A DNA stretch of 64,000 nucleotides from Macrobrachium rosenbergii (taxonomy: Eukaryota; Arthropoda; Malacostraca; Decapoda; Palaemonidae), in contig NC_089781.1 in assembly GCF_040412425.1 (NCBI RefSeq), forward strand, positions 49,417,227 through 49,481,226, given 5' to 3'. Positions 61,117 to 64,000 of this stretch are shown in pieces. The translations under genes were made by a program, and so were the position numbers. Below the pieces are notes generated by a model. The model was not told the DNA's origin. It saw nothing but the letters and a program-made list of their open reading frames with translations, and searched no databases. Each line of letters opens with the position of its first letter. Position 1 is the stretch's first letter.

Positions 61117-61259
61117 CAGCTGTATTACAATGTAGCCCAAAGTTGGATGAAGCAGCAAAGTAGATAACTATTCCTTTAATCTCGGTATATCTTTTTACTA
61201 CGAACATGATCTCATAATTATCGAAGCAGCACGTAAAGATGTAACGCTGAAGAAAAAAA

Positions 61260-62343
61260 TACTGGAGAAGGATGAGTCAACCCAAATCGAGAGAAAGTCA
61301 GCAACCTGCGGACATTGCTCTGGAGAAGTTCATGATGAATGATCTTGCTGTGAAATGTGTGACACATGGTTTCACTATGAATGCTCGGGCATAGAGGTCA
61401 GATAGGCTACACACCCATACTTCGTAGTGATAACATATTGTACATCTGTACAATATGTTGTCTACAAAGAACACAAAAAACTCATTGAAGATGAACTTGA
61501 AGAAATACAAGAAAACAGAGATATTAACAAAGTTCATTAAGGATTCGGCTCAGAAAACTAGTGACGTAATGCTCAGCATAGAAGCAATCCAAAACAAAAT
61601 TGACAGTGTTGATAAAGATGTAAAGTAAAGACACTGACAAACATGGACAAAACTTATGCTGAATCACTAAAGACAAAAAAAGTGCTTCTGATCAAGTCTA
61701 CAAACGAAGAGAGCACAGCAGCTAATGAAAAGACAAATTATGAGTAAAATAATGGCGACAGGTGAACAGGTTAAAACAACAAGGGGTGGACGCTTATTTG
61801 TAAGATTTCCAGACAGGAAAAACTTGGAAAAGGCAAAAATGGAGATTCAGAATATCAGCAATATATCAGCAAATAAGAAGGGTAAACTTAAAACAAAAAT
61901 AAAAGTAGTCTATGTCCCGAAGGATGAGGATGACATTGTCGATAACATTGTAAAGAAAAATCCATGGACAGGAAGCCTCATTTCTGAAAATGACGACCTG
62001 AAAATTGTAAAGGAAATGATAGCCAAAGATGACAAATATAAACACTATATCATCAAATGCACACCACAAATACGAAAGGCTATCTATGATAGAGGTGACA
62101 AATTGTTTACACTGTATAGCCGTCGCAAAGTAGCTTATTCGACTGTTACATGCCCTATCAATCAATGCTATAAATGTCAGGAATTCGGTCATAGCGCAAC
62201 AAATTGTAGAAATGACCAAGCTTGCCCTAGATGTGGTGAAAATCACAAATCAAATGAATGTGTAGCAGCATCTTCAAGTGTAAAAACTGTGTAAAGAAAG
62301 GCCATAGTGATACTAAACATAAAACATGTGATGCTAATAAGTA
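61260..62343 (+). pseudogene. LINE ORF1 (RNA-binding protein)
   Basis: At about 61,300-61,395 the pattern CGHC...CCEMCDTWFHYECSGI is a PHD-finger signature, interrupted by one stop. After stops near 61,410 and 61,540, a frame from 61,725 to 62,294 encodes a basic lysine-rich segment with GGRLFVRFPDRKNLEKAK and then two zinc knuckles, CYKCQEFGHSATNC (about 62,166) and CPRCGENHKSNEC (about 62,223). A third, CKNCVKKGHSDTKHKTC, follows after a +1 shift, with a stop at 62,341. ORF1 proteins coat the LINE RNA. Stops and shifts make this copy inactive. Confidence 0.78.
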
Positions 62344-62400
62344 GCCTACACAGTAGGCTATATAAAAAAAATGTGTCAAAGGTGAAAAATAATACGGACC

Positions 62401-62535
62401 ATGGCTTTGACTAATAATCTTCTATGCAATTTAATAAACATACAGTCCGTAGGAAATAAAACTAACACTATTAGAAATCTTATAAATGATCACAATCTCC
62501 TAGATATATGCATGCTAACGGAGACTTGGCTACGC
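62401..62535 (+). pseudogene. LINE ORF2 endonuclease, first part
   Basis: Starts at ATG 62,401 and runs CNLINIQSVGNKTNTIRNLI to LLDICMLTETWL, the first strands of an apurinic/apyrimidinic-type endonuclease (the LTETW motif carries the catalytic glutamate). It stops where the insertion begins. The continuation is at about 63,236. Confidence 0.78.
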
Positions 62536-63235
62536 ATGTAAAGACGTCAGACGCCTCTTCGTTTTCGCACCAATCACGTCATGCATTGCATTTCCTAATA
62601 TGCCAAGACTCTCGAGTAAATATTCATGTGTAGAATTTTCTTGCCTTTCCGCCGATATGTATTTCATCATTGTACATTTATTATGTCTCTCATAATTGCC
62701 ATTTGTTTGTCTGTCAACAAACACAAATTGCTCAGAGTGCGGGTCACGGCGATCGGAGGTCGGGCACCACGTTTCCCTCCGCGCTCTGCCATGTATACCT
62801 GCGCTCAGGTAATAAATAATAAATAACTACCTGTGCCTACTACTCAATTCTTCTTTTTCCATCTGTTGGCCTCTCCCACTAGCCAACACTCACTGCTATC
62901 ATACTTTTGTCCTCATCTGATGGGTACCTTAGGGTTCAAAGAGGTTGCAACCTTGCCTGTTAAATCTTTCCTTTCAAAAATCACCCCCACCAAAATCACT
63001 TTCATGCATCATAATAAAGTTTTCAACCAACCTACCCATCTCACAGACTCATCATCAAAATAGAGTTACGGGCTGCTCTAGGAGCAAGAGCCCGTGCTGG
63101 CACAAGGCCAGCTAAATCTAAAACAACAACAACTAATAAATAATGTTACGGGCTGCTCTCAGAGCAAGAGCCCGTGCTGGCACAAGGCCAGCTAAATCTG
63201 AAACAACATAATAAATAATTTAATACCCAGTTGAC
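62536..63235 (+). mobile_element. Composite insertion within the LINE endonuclease
   Basis: The endonuclease sequence resumes in phase with the protein family after this segment, so it is inserted. The first part (62,625-62,830) has CTTTCCGCCGATATG, TCATCATTGTAC and CAACAAACACAAATTG, echoing words of the B-type LTR in order, then AATAAATAATAAATAA; it may be a distant solo LTR. The second part ends in a duplicated two-hairpin tail. Exact ends and target duplication were not determined. Confidence 0.5.
63065..63219 (+). repeat. Two tandem copies of a twin-hairpin SINE/LINE tail
   Basis: Copies at 63,065-63,144 and from 63,145, with a period of 80 bases. Each has CGGGCTGCTC...GAGCAAGAGCCCG (a hairpin with an AAG bulge) followed by GCTGGCACAAGGCCAGC (six-base-pair stem, ACAAG loop), then an A/T-rich tail with ACAAC repeats. 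The layout is typical of a 3' retroposon end recognised by a LINE reverse transcriptase; function here is inferred. Confidence 0.65.
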
Positions 63236-64000
63236 CTTTCTTGTCCTCACAAGCAATAATGCAAGTGATTATTCTAAAATAAACGAAATGACGCCAGGGT
63301 CTCACAACTTTTACCATGTAGCCTACCGAGAGAGAGAGAGAAAAAAAAGGGGGTGGTGGAGTGGGAATCTTTGCCAAAAAGTGTACAAAGTTTCTATACT
63401 GAACCAAAATGTGTTCAGTACATTTGAATACATCAGCACCAAAATTACACACATAAATAAACTCATACAAATCATAACAGTTTATAACCACCAAGCACAA
63501 GTAAGAGATCATTCCTAGATGAATTCAGTGACTTCCTCCACTTGCTGGCTGATAACAAAAATATACTCATTTGTGGTGATTTCAACCTACATCTGGATGA
63601 TAACGATGACAAATATGTCAACGAATTTATAGTTACTTGAAAGCCACGACATCGTAAATGTTATGAAAAAACCGACATCATTATTGAACCATACCATTGA
63701 CCTAGTAATAGAAAACAAAAACAGCGAGATTGTGAGTGACATACAAGTTGAGCCTGAATGCGTGACATCTCCAATACATACATAAACTAGTTCCATTTAG
63801 TATAAATATCTGGAAAGGTCATACTCGTACATTGGAAAAAACTATCACTTACAGAAACAAAACCAACTTTAAATAAAGCTGATGAATTTATTGTTGAGAG
63901 CATCAAGAAAATAAGAGAAACAAGCCATGAGTGCAGGTGGAATTTGAGGAATACGAGCACATTGACAGGTGACCAAGTATGTGAAAACTGTTTTCCATTC
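63236..64000 (+). pseudogene. LINE ORF2 endonuclease, second part
   Basis: SNNASDYSKINEMTPGSH (about 63,240-63,300) continues the endonuclease, followed by GGGVGIFAKKCTKF near 63,350, IQIITVYNHQAQVRDHS near 63,470 and ILICGDFNLHLD near 63,567, whose GDFN is a catalytic motif. LLNHTIDLVIEN follows near 63,685. At least four shifts or stops break it. The remaining sequence to 64,000 fits the linker before the reverse transcriptase. Confidence 0.75.

Larger units (their letters stand above)
61200..64000 (+). mobile_element. Non-LTR retrotransposon (LINE), interrupted and cut by window end
   Basis: It has an ORF1 with PHD-like and CCHC zinc motifs, followed by an ORF2 beginning with an apurinic-type endonuclease. 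This organisation fits CR1/L2/Jockey-type LINEs; the clade cannot be fixed without the reverse transcriptase, which lies beyond 64,000. An unrelated insertion splits the endonuclease. Confidence 0.8.

Noticed and set aside
63330..63360. Short GAGAGAGA run as a separate microsatellite
   Set aside because: It is short and lies within the endonuclease-coding part of the LINE just before the GGGVGIF motif.

Overview
This window is eukaryotic repeat-rich DNA, with no bacterial or phage gene organisation. Ty3/gypsy-type retrotransposons, a CR1/Jockey-like LINE with a PHD plus CCHC ORF1, a hAT transposase remnant, long (TA)n and (CT)n tracts and a paired-hairpin repeat tail together suggest an arthropod, most likely a decapod crustacean. 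That assignment is an inference; no marker gene fixes the species.

Layout. (1) Positions 1-11,068 and 47,219-58,317 are two arms of a giant, nearly identical inverted repeat; the left arm runs off the window start. From outside to centre each arm carries: Ty3/gypsy element A; an AT-rich spacer; an LTR-in-LTR junction; a head-to-head pair of related pol remnants (B and B'); an LTR carrying a (TA)n tract; an AT-rich stretch with (CT)n; a solo LTR (A2); and a terminal-inverted-repeat (TIR) sequence. (2) Between the arms lies a tandem satellite of about 34.5 kb (11,069-45,596) with a 69-bp unit, roughly 500 units in one orientation, then a short single-copy segment (45,597-47,218) with a broken three-exon MADF-domain gene. 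(3) Right of the arm are the 5' part of element A, which is complete on this side (55,117-60,175, minus strand, both LTRs), a hAT transposase C-terminal remnant, and a LINE (ORF1, start of ORF2) interrupted by an insertion and cut by the window end.

The most unusual object is the centre. The 69-bp unit equals 36 + 33 bp, that is 12 + 11 codons. At the right edge of the array the same repeat is still an open charged, helical reading frame on the plus strand, whereas the bulk unit has a TGA in that frame. The satellite therefore looks like an expanded protein-coding repeat. The array also contains two collinear copies of a block of about 15 kb, shown by shared rare variants at a constant offset. 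A TIR-like sequence lies just upstream of the MADF gene and straddles the arm boundary, so the gene may belong to a DNA transposon, but no transposase is visible.

Caution. The array and the two arms differ from each other by many private 1-5 base indels, often at the same sequence context, as expected from imperfectly polished long reads. Reading-frame breaks may therefore be partly technical, and the inverted-repeat architecture should be confirmed with spanning reads. Percent identities were not computed.
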